Assembly (NCBI RefSeq): GCF_000691225.1
Contig: NZ_JMSZ01000016.1
Coordinates: 1-64,000, forward strand
Reading direction: 5' to 3'
Length of the DNA stretch: 64,000 nt
Origin: Nitrincola lacisaponensis
GTDB lineage: Bacteria; Pseudomonadota; Gammaproteobacteria; Pseudomonadales; Balneatricaceae
The translations under genes were made by a program, and so were the position numbers. The notes beneath the pieces are model-generated. The model did no database searches, was not told where the DNA came from, and saw nothing but the letters and a program-made list of their open reading frames with translations. This document shows positions 17,354 through 26,018 of the stretch, piece by piece (position 1 is the first letter of the stretch; every line of letters begins with the position of its first letter).

Positions 17354-17824
17354 TTAACAACCTTCCAAGCGCTGTTCCAGCCTGGGCTGCCCACCGGGCT
17401 GCTCCGGGGGTTGGTAGCGCACTAAACAGTCTGGCCGACTGTCGACGCAGGCTTGCAGCCATTCGCCATCGATATTCAGATGCCAGCGCCCGGATAAATC
17501 ATCAAACAGGCGCAGGATGTTGTCGGTCGAGGTAATGGCCGGGTAGCCATACTGCACCTCGATCTCACTGCCTTCTCCCAAACCATAGGCTGTCAGGCGA
17601 TAGCGCCGTTCCCCCAACTTGCCGACGGCACTGCTCTGTAAATACACCATCCGGCCCGCGAGCTTCAGGGATTGAGCAAAATTCTCAACCATCAACACCC
17701 GTGCTTCCCGTTGCAACAGCATGATGCGCTGTATCCCGGCTGTTGCCAGTAGCCCTGCCAGTATTACCACCACTGCCAACTCCAGCAGGCGTATCCCCTG
17801 GCTGTAGCCGCCGCGCCCGGGCAT
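17354..17824 (-). CDS. MSHA pseudopilin with unusual cleavage site (MshF/MshB position)
   Basis: 156 residues. The start MPGRGGYSQG is followed by IRLLELAVVVILAGLLA: a type IV pilin helix with glutamate at +5, but isoleucine instead of phenylalanine at +1 and arginine at +2. Later blocks (LQREARV, YGYP, LFDDLSG, final GC) align with the pilin at 16760, so it is a diverged paralogue. In MSHA operons this slot, just after mshG, holds mshF or mshB. It starts three bases after the mshG stop. A minor or assembly-starting pseudopilin is likely. Confidence 0.8.
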   Translation of the reverse strand: MPGRGGYSQGIRLLELAVVVILAGLLATAGIQRIMLLQREARVLMVENFAQSLKLAGRMVYLQSSAVGKLGERRYRLTAYGLGEGSEIEVQYGYPAITSTDNILRLFDDLSGRWHLNIDGEWLQACVDSRPDCLVRYQPPEQPGGQPRLEQRLEGC

Positions 17825-17827
17825 GGG

Positions 17828-19054
17828 TCAGCGTCCTGCCAGCTGTGTCAGATCCCACATCGGCAGGAAGATACCCAGCGCCAGTATCAGTACAATGACA
17901 CCCACGGCCACGGTCAGAATGGGCTCGATAATGCTGGAGAGGTTGTCGATGTCATAGGCGACTTCACGGTCATAGAAATCGGCAACTTCGAGCATCATGG
18001 TATCCAGTTGGCCGGTCTCTTCACCGACCGCAATCATCTGCAGTACCACAGGTGTAAAAATCTGTGCAGCGGCAGCGGTGCGCAGGGTTGAATCGCCGCG
18101 TTCGATACCGCTTTGCATCGACAGTACTTTTTCTGTTACGTATGCATTACCCGTGGTGTAAGCCACACCTGCCAGCGCCTGTGTGATAGGGACGCCGGAT
18201 TGCAGGGCGACGCCAAAGGCGCGCACAAAGCGTGCAATCGTTGCACGCAGCAGGATATTGCCGATTTTGGGAAAGCGCAGCTTGGTTTTATCCCACAGGT
18301 AACGTCCCTGATCGGTATTGCTCCAGTGGCGGAAGGCGAAGATACCCAGCATGATGCCGATGAGTATTTCCAGCCACCACTGAGTGGCAAAACCAGAAAC
18401 CGCGAGAATGATGATCGTCGGCAGCGGCAGCTCCATTTTGACACTGTCAAATACCTGGGCAAATGCCGGAATTACCACGGTGGTCAGCACGGCAATAGCA
18501 ATGGCAATAGCGATAATGACAAACATTGGATAGCGTGTGGCGGATTTGATTTTATTGGCGGTATCCCGATCGCGAGACAGATAGTCATGCATGGTCAGGA
18601 ACACCCGGTCCATCTGACCGGTCATCTCTCCCACCTGTAACAGGCTGATATAGAGGGTGCCGAAGACCTTGCGATGACGACCAAAACTGCCAGCAACATC
18701 ACGGCCTCCCTCAAGGTCACGGCTGATATCGCGCAGAATTTCTGCCAGGCGAGGGTTGGAAGTCGATTCTGACAGCCGACTCAGTCCCTGAATCAGTGGT
18801 ACACCGGCTTTGGTGATGCTGTACATCTGGCGGCTGAAGAGTATCAGCTCATCCAGAGTGATTTTACGTGGCGGCAGCAGTTTGTTGATCTGCTCGGTAA
18901 TCGATTCCTGTGAAGCTGATGCAGGCTGAATATCCAGTGGAATCAAACCATTGGTCAGTAGCTGGCTGGCGGCAGCATCGATGGAGTCAGCGGTCAGCCG
19001 ACCTTCGGTAATCCGGTTTTGTCCCTGTCGGGCACGATACTGAAACTCTGCCAT
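17828..19054 (-). CDS. mshG: MshG, inner-membrane platform protein (GspF/PilC family)
   Basis: 408 residues, the family's normal length. Two T2SSF repeats (about 70-195 and 273-395) each precede membrane helices near 170-190, 220-245 and 375-400. The repeat motifs LILFSRQMYSITKAGVPLIQGL and RFVRAFGVALQSGVPITQAL are diagnostic. It sits in the inner membrane above the MshE ATPase and turns ATP-driven rotation or torque into pilin extraction. It begins nine bases after the mshE stop. Confidence 0.95.
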   Translation of the reverse strand: MAEFQYRARQGQNRITEGRLTADSIDAAASQLLTNGLIPLDIQPASASQESITEQINKLLPPRKITLDELILFSRQMYSITKAGVPLIQGLSRLSESTSNPRLAEILRDISRDLEGGRDVAGSFGRHRKVFGTLYISLLQVGEMTGQMDRVFLTMHDYLSRDRDTANKIKSATRYPMFVIIAIAIAIAVLTTVVIPAFAQVFDSVKMELPLPTIIILAVSGFATQWWLEILIGIMLGIFAFRHWSNTDQGRYLWDKTKLRFPKIGNILLRATIARFVRAFGVALQSGVPITQALAGVAYTTGNAYVTEKVLSMQSGIERGDSTLRTAAAAQIFTPVVLQMIAVGEETGQLDTMMLEVADFYDREVAYDIDNLSSIIEPILTVAVGVIVLILALGIFLPMWDLTQLAGR

Positions 19055-19063
19055 ACTGCGTCC

Positions 19064-20824
19064 TTACTCCGTCTGCCGCTGAGGTTCAAGCATGACGGAC
19101 TCCCCAGCCACCCGGATAACTTCTTCCAGCGTGCTGATGCCGTCTGCAGCCAGATCCAGGGCACTCTGCCCCAGTGTTTTAAAGCCGGGGCGGGTGTTGG
19201 CCAGGCGATGAAACTCACTGGTATCACTGCGTCGCAGGGCGTCGGCCAGTTCGGTATCTATCTCCAGAAACTCAAAGATACCCACACGGCCCTTGTAGCC
19301 GGTGTTGTTGCATTGCATGCAGCCCTGGCCTTTGACAAAACCCTGTCCCTTGAAGCGCAGCTGTGGATTGCTGCTCAGCCAGGCTTGCTCGTTGGCGTCA
19401 GGTGTGTGAGGGTGCGCACAGTTATCGCACACCTTGCGGATCAGCCGCTGTGCCAGCACCGCCTGCAGAGAGGTGGCGACCAGGTACCCGGCTGCGCCCA
19501 TGTCGATCAGTCGGTTGGCGGTGCTGACCGCATCATTGGTATGCAGGGTCGACAGTACCAGGTGACCGGTCATGGCGGCACGCAGGCCGATTTCAGCTGT
19601 TTCCTGATCGCGCATCTCCCCAATCAGGATGACATCCGGGTCCTGACGCAGCGCTGTTCGAAGGACGCCTGCGAAAGTCAGGCCGATCTTGAAGTTGACC
19701 TGTACCTGATTGATCCGCGGCATGCGGTATTCAACCGGATCTTCAATGGTGATGATTTTGCGCTCTGCCCGGTTCAGTTCAGTCAGGGCAGCATAGAGTG
19801 TGGTGGTTTTGCCGCTGCCGGTGGGGCCCGTGACCAGAACCATACCGTGTGGCTTATGGATCACCCGCTTGAAGCGACTGACCAGCTCAGCAGGCATGCC
19901 GGTATGATCCAGACTGACCACACCCTGTGATTGATCCAGCAAACGCATGACGACTGATTCACCATAAATCGTTGGCATGGTCGACAGACGTACATCGATC
20001 GCGCGGTCTTTGACGCGGATATTGAAACGACCATCCTGTGGCATGCGTTTTTCAGAGATGTTCAGACCGCCCATCAGCTTGAGACGTGATACCAGCGCGG
20101 GGGCGATCCGTTTTTCTTTCATGATCTGTTCTTGCAGCACACCATCGATACGTTGCCGTAACCGCAGCACCTGCTCGTCCGGTTCGATATGGATATCCGA
20201 AGCCTTGACCTGAACAGCGTCTTCAAACAGCGATTGCAGCAGACGGACAACCGGCGCATCGGTGACATCGGCGCCACGGGCCAGCTGCGCCAGGTCAAAG
20301 TCACTTTCAGCCAGCTCTTCACCCAGCTCTTCAGCAATAGAGCTGATTTCGTCGGTGCGCCGGTAGAGCGTATCGAATGCATTCAGGACATCACTTTCAC
20401 GCACAATCGCCGGGCTGACCGGGCGTTTCAGCAGTCGGCTGATCTCATCCTGAATGAAGATGTCGGTCGGATCCGCCAGGCCTACCAATAATCCATCGGG
20501 ACGCTCTTCCAGAACGATGGCACGAAAGCGCCGTGCGAGTGTTTCAGGCAAAAGCTTGACGCTGGCCGGGCGTAACTGGAAATGGCGCAGATCGACATAG
20601 GGAATCTTCAGCTGCTCAGCGAGAAAGTCCAGCAGTCCCTGTTCATTGATAAAGCCCAGGGAGATCAGCATGCGTCCCAGGCGTGTGCCGGTTTTTTTCT
20701 GCTCAGAGAGCGCCTTGTCGAGCTGTTCGGGGGTGATGACCTGTTTTTCAACCAGCAGATCACCCAGACGAATTTTCTGACGTAGAGGGGCGCTCTGGGG
20801 GCTGGCTTGAGGCGTCTGGGTCAT
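19064..20824 (-). CDS. mshE: MshE, pilus extension ATPase with c-di-GMP-binding N-terminus
   Basis: 586 residues. The N-terminal MshEN domain holds two 24-residue motifs, R19-Q42 (begins RLGDLLV) and R48-Q71 (begins RLGRMLI), separated by five residues, exactly the arrangement known to bind c-di-GMP in Vibrio MshE. The GspE/PilB ATPase core follows: Walker A GPTGSGKTTTLYA, Asp box and Walker B (DPDVILIGEMRD), and a zinc tetracysteine (CDNC near 453 and CMQC near 485). It powers MSHA pilus extension. Intact motifs mean pilus activity should rise with c-di-GMP, linking it to the GGDEF enzyme at 7496. It overlaps mshK by four bases. Confidence 0.96.
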   Translation of the reverse strand: MTQTPQASPQSAPLRQKIRLGDLLVEKQVITPEQLDKALSEQKKTGTRLGRMLISLGFINEQGLLDFLAEQLKIPYVDLRHFQLRPASVKLLPETLARRFRAIVLEERPDGLLVGLADPTDIFIQDEISRLLKRPVSPAIVRESDVLNAFDTLYRRTDEISSIAEELGEELAESDFDLAQLARGADVTDAPVVRLLQSLFEDAVQVKASDIHIEPDEQVLRLRQRIDGVLQEQIMKEKRIAPALVSRLKLMGGLNISEKRMPQDGRFNIRVKDRAIDVRLSTMPTIYGESVVMRLLDQSQGVVSLDHTGMPAELVSRFKRVIHKPHGMVLVTGPTGSGKTTTLYAALTELNRAERKIITIEDPVEYRMPRINQVQVNFKIGLTFAGVLRTALRQDPDVILIGEMRDQETAEIGLRAAMTGHLVLSTLHTNDAVSTANRLIDMGAAGYLVATSLQAVLAQRLIRKVCDNCAHPHTPDANEQAWLSSNPQLRFKGQGFVKGQGCMQCNNTGYKGRVGIFEFLEIDTELADALRRSDTSEFHRLANTRPGFKTLGQSALDLAADGISTLEEVIRVAGESVMLEPQRQTE

Positions 20825-21201
20825 GGCTCACTCCGGTTCAGTTCGCTGTCAAAGGTCAGGCTGTGAGGCTGAATGATGACCGGCTGGCCATCAGTGTTGC
20901 GGCCCAGTAATACATTGTCGGTATGAATCTGCAGAATACGATAGCCATCAACTTCATCCCCGACACCGACGGGCTGGCTGTTGATAACGGCATAGGCGCC
21001 ACGGCTGCCTGTCATGACAATGGCCTGTAAATGCAGGCGCTCACGGGCCTCTTCGGCGGGCGTCAGGGGTGACGGTGCGTTAAAGGGCCGTAAGGGGTCA
21101 GGGAAGTTGAAGTCCCTGGATTCTTCGGCCAGTAACGGCGTCAGGCAGAACAGACTGAGGCTGAGAAGCAGAGCTTGTCTATACACGTAACCAGCCCTCA
21201 T
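20821..21201 (-). CDS. mshK: MshK-like periplasmic pilus protein (PilP-related)
   Basis: 126 residues: signal peptide about 1-25 (ending LLAEE), a proline-rich segment (FNFPDPLRPFNAPSPLTP), then a small beta domain (LQAIVMTGSRGAYAVINSQPVGVGDEVDGYRI) of the PilP/MshK/GspC type. The start lies within mshJ. PilP-like proteins connect the inner-membrane MshI2-MshJ pair to a secretin. The secretin gene itself is missing from this locus. Confidence 0.88.
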   Translation of the reverse strand: MRAGYVYRQALLLSLSLFCLTPLLAEESRDFNFPDPLRPFNAPSPLTPAEEARERLHLQAIVMTGSRGAYAVINSQPVGVGDEVDGYRILQIHTDNVLLGRNTDGQPVIIQPHSLTFDSELNRSEP

Positions 21202-21868
21202 CCAGCGTCAGCGTATACAGACGCAAGCGGAAGTGCACCTGCGGGTAGTCTTCGCTGATAACCTGAATCTGATCCCAACTGATCACCCAGGGTAACTCAC
21301 TGAGCATGTCCAGATAGCGTACCAGCCCATGGTAGTTACCCAGCAGCTCCAGCTCGACACCTCGGCGGTAGATACCTGAACTGGCTTCAGATGCTGTCTG
21401 GACGGAATCGCTGTCATCTTCCACTGCGTCAGGTGCCGAGAAAATGATTTCAGTGGGTAAGCTGCGCAGTGAGTGAAGGCTGACCCCTTCGGTGACATTG
21501 ACCAGCGCACGCAAGGCTGTATTCATCTGCTCGGGAGAGATAAAGCGGGCAAATTCCTGATCCAGTGCCTCGCGGGCCAGAGTGGCTTCCTGTTCCAACC
21601 GTTGAACGCGTTCGCGCAGTGCAATGTTGGGGTCGGCAGAGAGGCTTTGCAGCAGTTCCTGCTCCTGATTTTTCAGTGTGTCCAGCTCAAGCTGCTGACG
21701 CTCAAGTTGCTGCGTTAATTGCTGGTGCTGACGACGGTCCGGCTCCGTGAGCAGGGTGTCGATCAGCAGCACGACAACCAGTAATGCAATGAACAAAATG
21801 ATGATCCGCTCGCGTAACGAGCGTTTTTCCAGCTGGGTTTCCAGACGTTGCCAGTAGTGCTTCATCAT
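21179..21868 (-). CDS. mshJ: MshJ-like inner-membrane alignment protein (PilO-related)
   Basis: 229 residues from ATG 21868, which overlaps the stop of the upstream gene (ATGA); an in-frame upstream start at 21898 is less likely. Features: short cytoplasmic tail, one membrane helix (about 22-42, RIIILFIALLVVVLLIDTLL), a coiled coil (about 50-100), then a PilO/MshJ-like periplasmic fold (GVELELLGNYHGLVRYLDML). It forms a heterodimer with the PilN-like MshI2 in the alignment subcomplex. Confidence 0.9.
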   Translation of the reverse strand: MMKHYWQRLETQLEKRSLRERIIILFIALLVVVLLIDTLLTEPDRRQHQQLTQQLERQQLELDTLKNQEQELLQSLSADPNIALRERVQRLEQEATLAREALDQEFARFISPEQMNTALRALVNVTEGVSLHSLRSLPTEIIFSAPDAVEDDSDSVQTASEASSGIYRRGVELELLGNYHGLVRYLDMLSELPWVISWDQIQVISEDYPQVHFRLRLYTLTLDEGWLRV

Positions 21869-22509
21869 GGTGTTACCCCGTTCACATCCAGTGTACACCC
21901 CTGGGCTTTACAGCCCGCCATCAGGCGAAAAGACAGCACATCAGGCATACCTGTATGGCCAGTATCGGGTGGCAGTATTTCCAGAGTGTGAAAAACACGG
22001 CCAATAAACGCAGTTTCCATACCCAGCAGATCGATATAGACCGGCAGCAGTTCCGCTTCGGTGACATAGCCCTGCAGCAAAATATCCTGCCCGAGCCCTG
22101 CCAGATGAATACCGGTCAGCCAGAGCCCATCCGGTTTCTGACGGGCAAGTCCACGCAGGAAAAATTCCGGTTCGATGGCATCCAGCGGGATTAATGCTGT
22201 TTCACGCAGTGCGCGCAGATGGCGGATTTCGTTCTCCAGTCGGCGTGTCTGCTGAACCAGCACCGGGTCGGCTTCTGGGCGAGTCAGTGCTGCCAATTCG
22301 GTTACTGTATGGCGTTGCAGGTTGAGTTGCTGTGCCAGTTGCTGACTGTCGCGTTTCAGGTTGCTCAGACTGTAAGCACTCCAGCCGCTGTAGAGCAGCA
22401 TTACCAGCGCAGCGATACCCAGCAGTTGTAGCAGTTGTCTGGCGCTCAGCTGTTCACGACGCTCATGCAGTGCAGCCTGATACAGATTGATCTGTTGGCG
22501 TTGCATCAT
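21865..22509 (-). CDS. MshI2, PilN-like alignment protein
   Basis: 214 residues. The N-terminal INLYQAALHERREQL is the PilN/MshI2 cytoplasmic peptide that docks on the PilM-like partner (here MshI). A membrane helix (about 28-48) and a coiled coil follow, then a periplasmic ferredoxin-like domain. Two ATG codons in a row overlap the mshI stop. Gene order mshI-mshI2-mshJ-mshK mirrors pilM-pilN-pilO-pilP. Confidence 0.9.
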   Translation of the reverse strand: MMQRQQINLYQAALHERREQLSARQLLQLLGIAALVMLLYSGWSAYSLSNLKRDSQQLAQQLNLQRHTVTELAALTRPEADPVLVQQTRRLENEIRHLRALRETALIPLDAIEPEFFLRGLARQKPDGLWLTGIHLAGLGQDILLQGYVTEAELLPVYIDLLGMETAFIGRVFHTLEILPPDTGHTGMPDVLSFRLMAGCKAQGCTLDVNGVTP

Positions 22510-23438
22510 GGTGCCAGCCTCCCGATCAACCCACCCCAGGCCAGGGGCGCCAGATCAATCTGAGCAGTTGGTTGGACCTGTGCAGGCATGTCAACCAGCG
22601 CTGTCTGGATACCCAGCAGGTTGGTTACTGCGGTTGGTAACCAGTCAATCTGGCCGCTACGATCCAGAAAGTGTAACTGGCGCACCGGTGACTGGCCAAA
22701 GTGGCTGTCGTAGTAATCCATAGTGCGCTGTACTTCCAGAGCAAACTGATCAACCAGTTGCAGTTGGGTCATTTCATCCTCTGTATTGAGGCGTTCAAGT
22801 CCCAGGTTAATGACACGTGTAATATAGAAGGTATCACCCCGACAGATATACAAACGGCTGTCATGCGCATGGCAGTGCACCAATCCGAGCGTATCGCCGG
22901 ACTCTATACGTCGTTCAGCCAGGTTGCGCATGGCGAGTTGGGCGATGTCGATCACAGCCGGTTGCAGGCCTGCATCACGCACCAGCTTGGTCAGGGTTAG
23001 CAGGCGCTGGCGACGGGCGACTGCTGCAAACAGCTGATTGGAATGGCCATGACGTCCTTGAGGAACTTCAAAAATATCACTGATAGCTTCGGTGACTGGA
23101 TATTCAAGGTACTCCTGAAGTTTCCAGTGCGTTGCGGCCTGTAGCTCTGTCTCAGGTACATCCGGCTTGTCCATCTGGATGAGTTCAAAATCACCTTGCT
23201 CCAGTGTCAGCACGACACGCGCACCTTGAAGCCCCAGCTCGGCCACCCAGCCCTTGAGTAATTCAGTTGCCTGATCCAGTGTTTTAAAATCAGACTGACG
23301 TGAATGCTTCAGGCTCAAAGGGTCTGCTTGATCGGTGTTAGCCGCTTGCACCAGACAAATGCTGTTACGGGTAACGCACAGGCCAATAAAGTCTGCTGAC
23401 TGTTTGCGGGGTATGAGCCTGTGTAGCCTGTTTAACAC
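22506..23438 (-). CDS. mshI: MshI, PilM-like actin-fold alignment protein, first gene of the MSHA operon
   Basis: 310 residues from a GTG at 23438 preceded by CGGAGTC with six bases of spacing; the nearby ATG at 23440 is out of frame and stops at once. The protein has the PilM/MshI type bilobal actin-like pattern (FIGLCVTRNSICLVQA at the start, DIAQLAMRNL in the middle, FALEVQRTMDYYDSHFG near the end). It is cytosolic and binds the N-terminal peptide of MshI2. No gene lies between it and prmB, so the operon promoter should be in 23439-23640. MSHA operons usually continue with mshL, mshM and mshN after mshK; here mshE follows at once. Confidence 0.92.
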   Translation of the reverse strand: MLNRLHRLIPRKQSADFIGLCVTRNSICLVQAANTDQADPLSLKHSRQSDFKTLDQATELLKGWVAELGLQGARVVLTLEQGDFELIQMDKPDVPETELQAATHWKLQEYLEYPVTEAISDIFEVPQGRHGHSNQLFAAVARRQRLLTLTKLVRDAGLQPAVIDIAQLAMRNLAERRIESGDTLGLVHCHAHDSRLYICRGDTFYITRVINLGLERLNTEDEMTQLQLVDQFALEVQRTMDYYDSHFGQSPVRQLHFLDRSGQIDWLPTAVTNLLGIQTALVDMPAQVQPTAQIDLAPLAWGGLIGRLAP

Positions 23439-23640
23439 ATTCGACTCCGTCGGAGTATGCTGAGCGGTCCTTTCCTCAGTGCAGATAGGTACAGAGTCCT
23501 GTTATACCTGTAAAATTTGCAAGGCATGTTTACATTTGCTGCCAGTAAAACAGCCGAGCGCGCTAGAATAGCCTAGGAATTTCGCTTTAAACATGATCTT
23601 TGTCAAGCAGATAGCGCATTAATAAAGCATGATGGATGTT
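23439..23640 (-). promoter_or_regulatory. Leader/promoter region of the MSHA operon with an FNR/ANR-like site
   Basis: These 202 bases separate prmB from mshI and contain no gene I can support. On the - strand, at 23606-23593, TTGACAAAGATCAT resembles the FNR/ANR site TTGAT-N4-ATCAA with one mismatch in each arm; TTGACA is equally a good -35 hexamer. A TATTCT (- strand, near 23574) could be a -10, but its spacing to TTGACA is too long. The region is likely regulatory; the precise site is a guess. Confidence 0.35.
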
Positions 23641-24558
23641 TCAGAAGTGGTTGCGATAGTGTTTTAAATCTTCGGAGGTGAGTAAAAACACACCATTCCC
23701 GCCTTTTTCAAATTCGGCCCAGATAAATGGAATATCCGGATAGGCTTCAATCAGGTGTGCTTCACTATTACCCACTTCAACAACGAGGAGCCCATCTTCA
23801 GCCAGATAGTCACTGGCTTCACGGAGAATTCGGCGGGTAATATCCAGTCCATCCGGTCCGGAAGTCAGCGCCAGTCTTGGCTCATGTTGATATTCCCTGG
23901 GCATGGTATCGAAGTCTGGTGCATCCACATAAGGCGGGTTGCTGACAATCAGATCGTAACGCTGTCCACGCAGGGCATTGAACAGATCGCTGTGCACAGC
24001 TGTCACACGATGTTGTAATTCATGGCGTGCAATGTTTTTGCCAGCTACGTCCAGAGCATCGGTGGAAATATCCACCAGGTCCACTTGCGCTTCAGGAAAC
24101 TGATAGGCACAGGCGATCCCTATGCAGCCACTGCCCGTGCAAAGATCCAGTATTCGTTCTACCGGACCTGGTCTGAGCCAGGGTGAAAACTGATGTTCAG
24201 TCAGTTCGGCAATGGGTGAACGCGGGATCAGCACCCGTTCATCAACATGGAAGGGCATGCCCATATACCATGCCTCACCGGTGATATAGGGCAGGGGTAT
24301 ACGCTCTTCAGTACGCCGGCGAATGTAGGTCAGAATCCGCTGCTTTTCCTGGCTGGTCAGACGTGCATCCAGTACTTCCGGACTGGCATCCCAGGGTAGA
24401 TGGACGGCATTCAGTACCAGTTGGACGGCTTCATCCCAGGGGTTGTCCGTACCGTGTCCATAGAACAGACTGGCTTGCTGAAAGCAGGTCATGGCCCAGC
24501 GAATATAGTCGCGCAGGGTGTGAAGTTCGGTGGCAGGATTGTCGGTCTGAAAGGTCAT
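23641..24558 (-). CDS. prmB: Ribosomal protein L3 N5-glutamine methyltransferase PrmB
   Basis: 305 residues from ATG 24558 (E. coli PrmB has about 310). Reading is open further upstream, but that part is not protein-like and overlaps the divergent channel gene. HemK-type fold: helical N-terminal domain (about 1-90), SAM motif I ([16 protein letters not shown]), and the catalytic [14 protein letters not shown]. PrmB methylates a glutamine of L3 during ribosome assembly. The [10 protein letters not shown] form and N-terminal length favour PrmB over PrmC. It is divergent from the channel gene at 24671. Confidence 0.92.
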   Translation of the reverse strand: MTFQTDNPATELHTLRDYIRWAMTCFQQASLFYGHGTDNPWDEAVQLVLNAVHLPWDASPEVLDARLTSQEKQRILTYIRRRTEERIPLPYITGEAWYMGMPFHVDERVLIPRSPIAELTEHQFSPWLRPGPVERILDLCTGSGCIGIACAYQFPEAQVDLVDISTDALDVAGKNIARHELQHRVTAVHSDLFNALRGQRYDLIVSNPPYVDAPDFDTMPREYQHEPRLALTSGPDGLDITRRILREASDYLAEDGLLVVEVGNSEAHLIEAYPDIPFIWAEFEKGGNGVFLLTSEDLKHYRNHF

Positions 24559-24670
24559 GCGTTGCGCTACTCTGGCTGTTATAGTGGCTGGCAGCAGTTT
24601 AACCCAAGAGCTGCTACGAGGGTAGCAGCCGGAATTGGGCAAGATATCTGGCTGGAAACGAGGAAAGGAT

Positions 24671-25936
24671 ATGTGGGTAGAGGCGGTCACGCAGTGGCTG
24701 GGGAAACTGTCAATTGAGCCAACAGCTCTGACGCAGCTGGTGGTTGCGTTGGGCTTGATTGTACTGATTGCGATTTTGACACACCTGGTTTTACACCGTT
24801 TGGTACGCCGGGTTATGGAATGGCTGGCAGGTAGCGGCGGAGCGGAGCAGGTCTGGAAACGCGCGTTGTTTGAGCAGCAGTTGTTCAAGCGTGTGTCATT
24901 TATTGTACAGGCACTGATTATCCAGATACAGGCTCAGCATTGGCTGGAGCCAGGCTCGATGACGCTGCTATTGATCAGTAGTCTGACCCAGCTCTGGATT
25001 CTGCTGTTCAGTGTGTTGGTGCTGTTCGCTTTGCTGGATGTGCTGCTGGAACTGTCGCAGTACAGTCGGGCTACCCGGGATCTGCCGTTGCGGGGGATTT
25101 TTCAGGGAGTGAAGCTGACCTCTGTGGTCTTGGCAGCAGTGATCGCCGTATCGATCCTGATTGGTAAGTCGCCGGTCATTCTGTTCAGCGGTTTAGGTGC
25201 CATGACGGCAGTGTTGTTGCTGGTCTTTAAGGATCCGTTGATGGGGCTGGTGGCGGGTATTCAGTTGTCTGCCAACAAAATGCTGTCGGTTGGTGACTGG
25301 TTGGAGATGAGTCGTTATGGTGCTGATGGCGCTGTGGTGGATGTCAACCTGACTACGGTCAAGGTGCAGAACTGGGATAATACCATCACCACAATTCCTA
25401 CCTATGCACTGATTTCCGACTCCTTCAAAAACTGGCGGGGGATGCAGGAATCCGGTGGTCGGCGGATCATGCGCAGTGTTCACATTGATGTCAGCAGTGT
25501 TGCCTTTCTGACGGAGGATGACATTGCTCGCTTGCGTAAATCCAGTGTCCTGAGCCCCTATATTGAACAGCGACTCACTGAAGTGGCTCAGTATAATGAG
25601 GCGCATGGCATTGACCTCAGTTCGCCGTTAAATGGGCGTCGCTTGACCAATCTGGGCACCTTTCGTGCCTATCTGAACACCTATTTGAAAACACATCCAC
25701 GTATTCATCCACAAATGATTATGATGGTGCGTCAGTTGGAAGCGACCAGTCAGGGGGTGCCTATCCAGATCTATGCGTTCACCAACACCACTGCCTGGGT
25801 GGAGTACGAAAATATTCAGGCGGATATTTTTGATCATGTGTTGGCGGTGATCCCGGTTTTTGGGCTGCGTCTGCATCAGTCCCCAACCGGCTATGATATT
25901 CGCCAGCTCAAGTTGCCGGATACGCGTACAGACTGA
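24671..25936 (+). CDS. MscS-family mechanosensitive channel (YbdG/MscM-like)
   Basis: 421 residues from ATG 24671 with GAGGAAAGG just upstream. Four to five membrane helices lie between about 20 and 190, ending in the pore-lining segment [20 protein letters not shown] (about 174-193), then the MscS beta domain ([22 protein letters not shown]) and a long cytoplasmic tail. The length and insertion of about 60 residues in the C-terminal domain match E. coli YbdG (415 aa). It should release solutes on sudden osmotic downshift. Single gene, 112 bases from divergent prmB. Confidence 0.9.
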   Translation: MWVEAVTQWLGKLSIEPTALTQLVVALGLIVLIAILTHLVLHRLVRRVMEWLAGSGGAEQVWKRALFEQQLFKRVSFIVQALIIQIQAQHWLEPGSMTLLLISSLTQLWILLFSVLVLFALLDVLLELSQYSRATRDLPLRGIFQGVKLTSVVLAAVIAVSILIGKSPVILFSGLGAMTAVLLLVFKDPLMGLVAGIQLSANKMLSVGDWLEMSRYGADGAVVDVNLTTVKVQNWDNTITTIPTYALISDSFKNWRGMQESGGRRIMRSVHIDVSSVAFLTEDDIARLRKSSVLSPYIEQRLTEVAQYNEAHGIDLSSPLNGRRLTNLGTFRAYLNTYLKTHPRIHPQMIMMVRQLEATSQGVPIQIYAFTNTTAWVEYENIQADIFDHVLAVIPVFGLRLHQSPTGYDIRQLKLPDTRTD

Positions 25937-26018
25937 TGCTTTAGTGACACAGGTGGTCTATTTTGTATATGCTACGGTTGTTTGAATTAACTGCCTGGAT
26001 CACTATGGAGTGAACCCC

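Noticed and set aside
24559-24888. Open upstream extension of prmB to 24888
   Set aside because: The extra 110 residues are Cys/Ser/Thr-rich and not protein-like, overlap the divergent channel gene, and would make PrmB far longer than its family.
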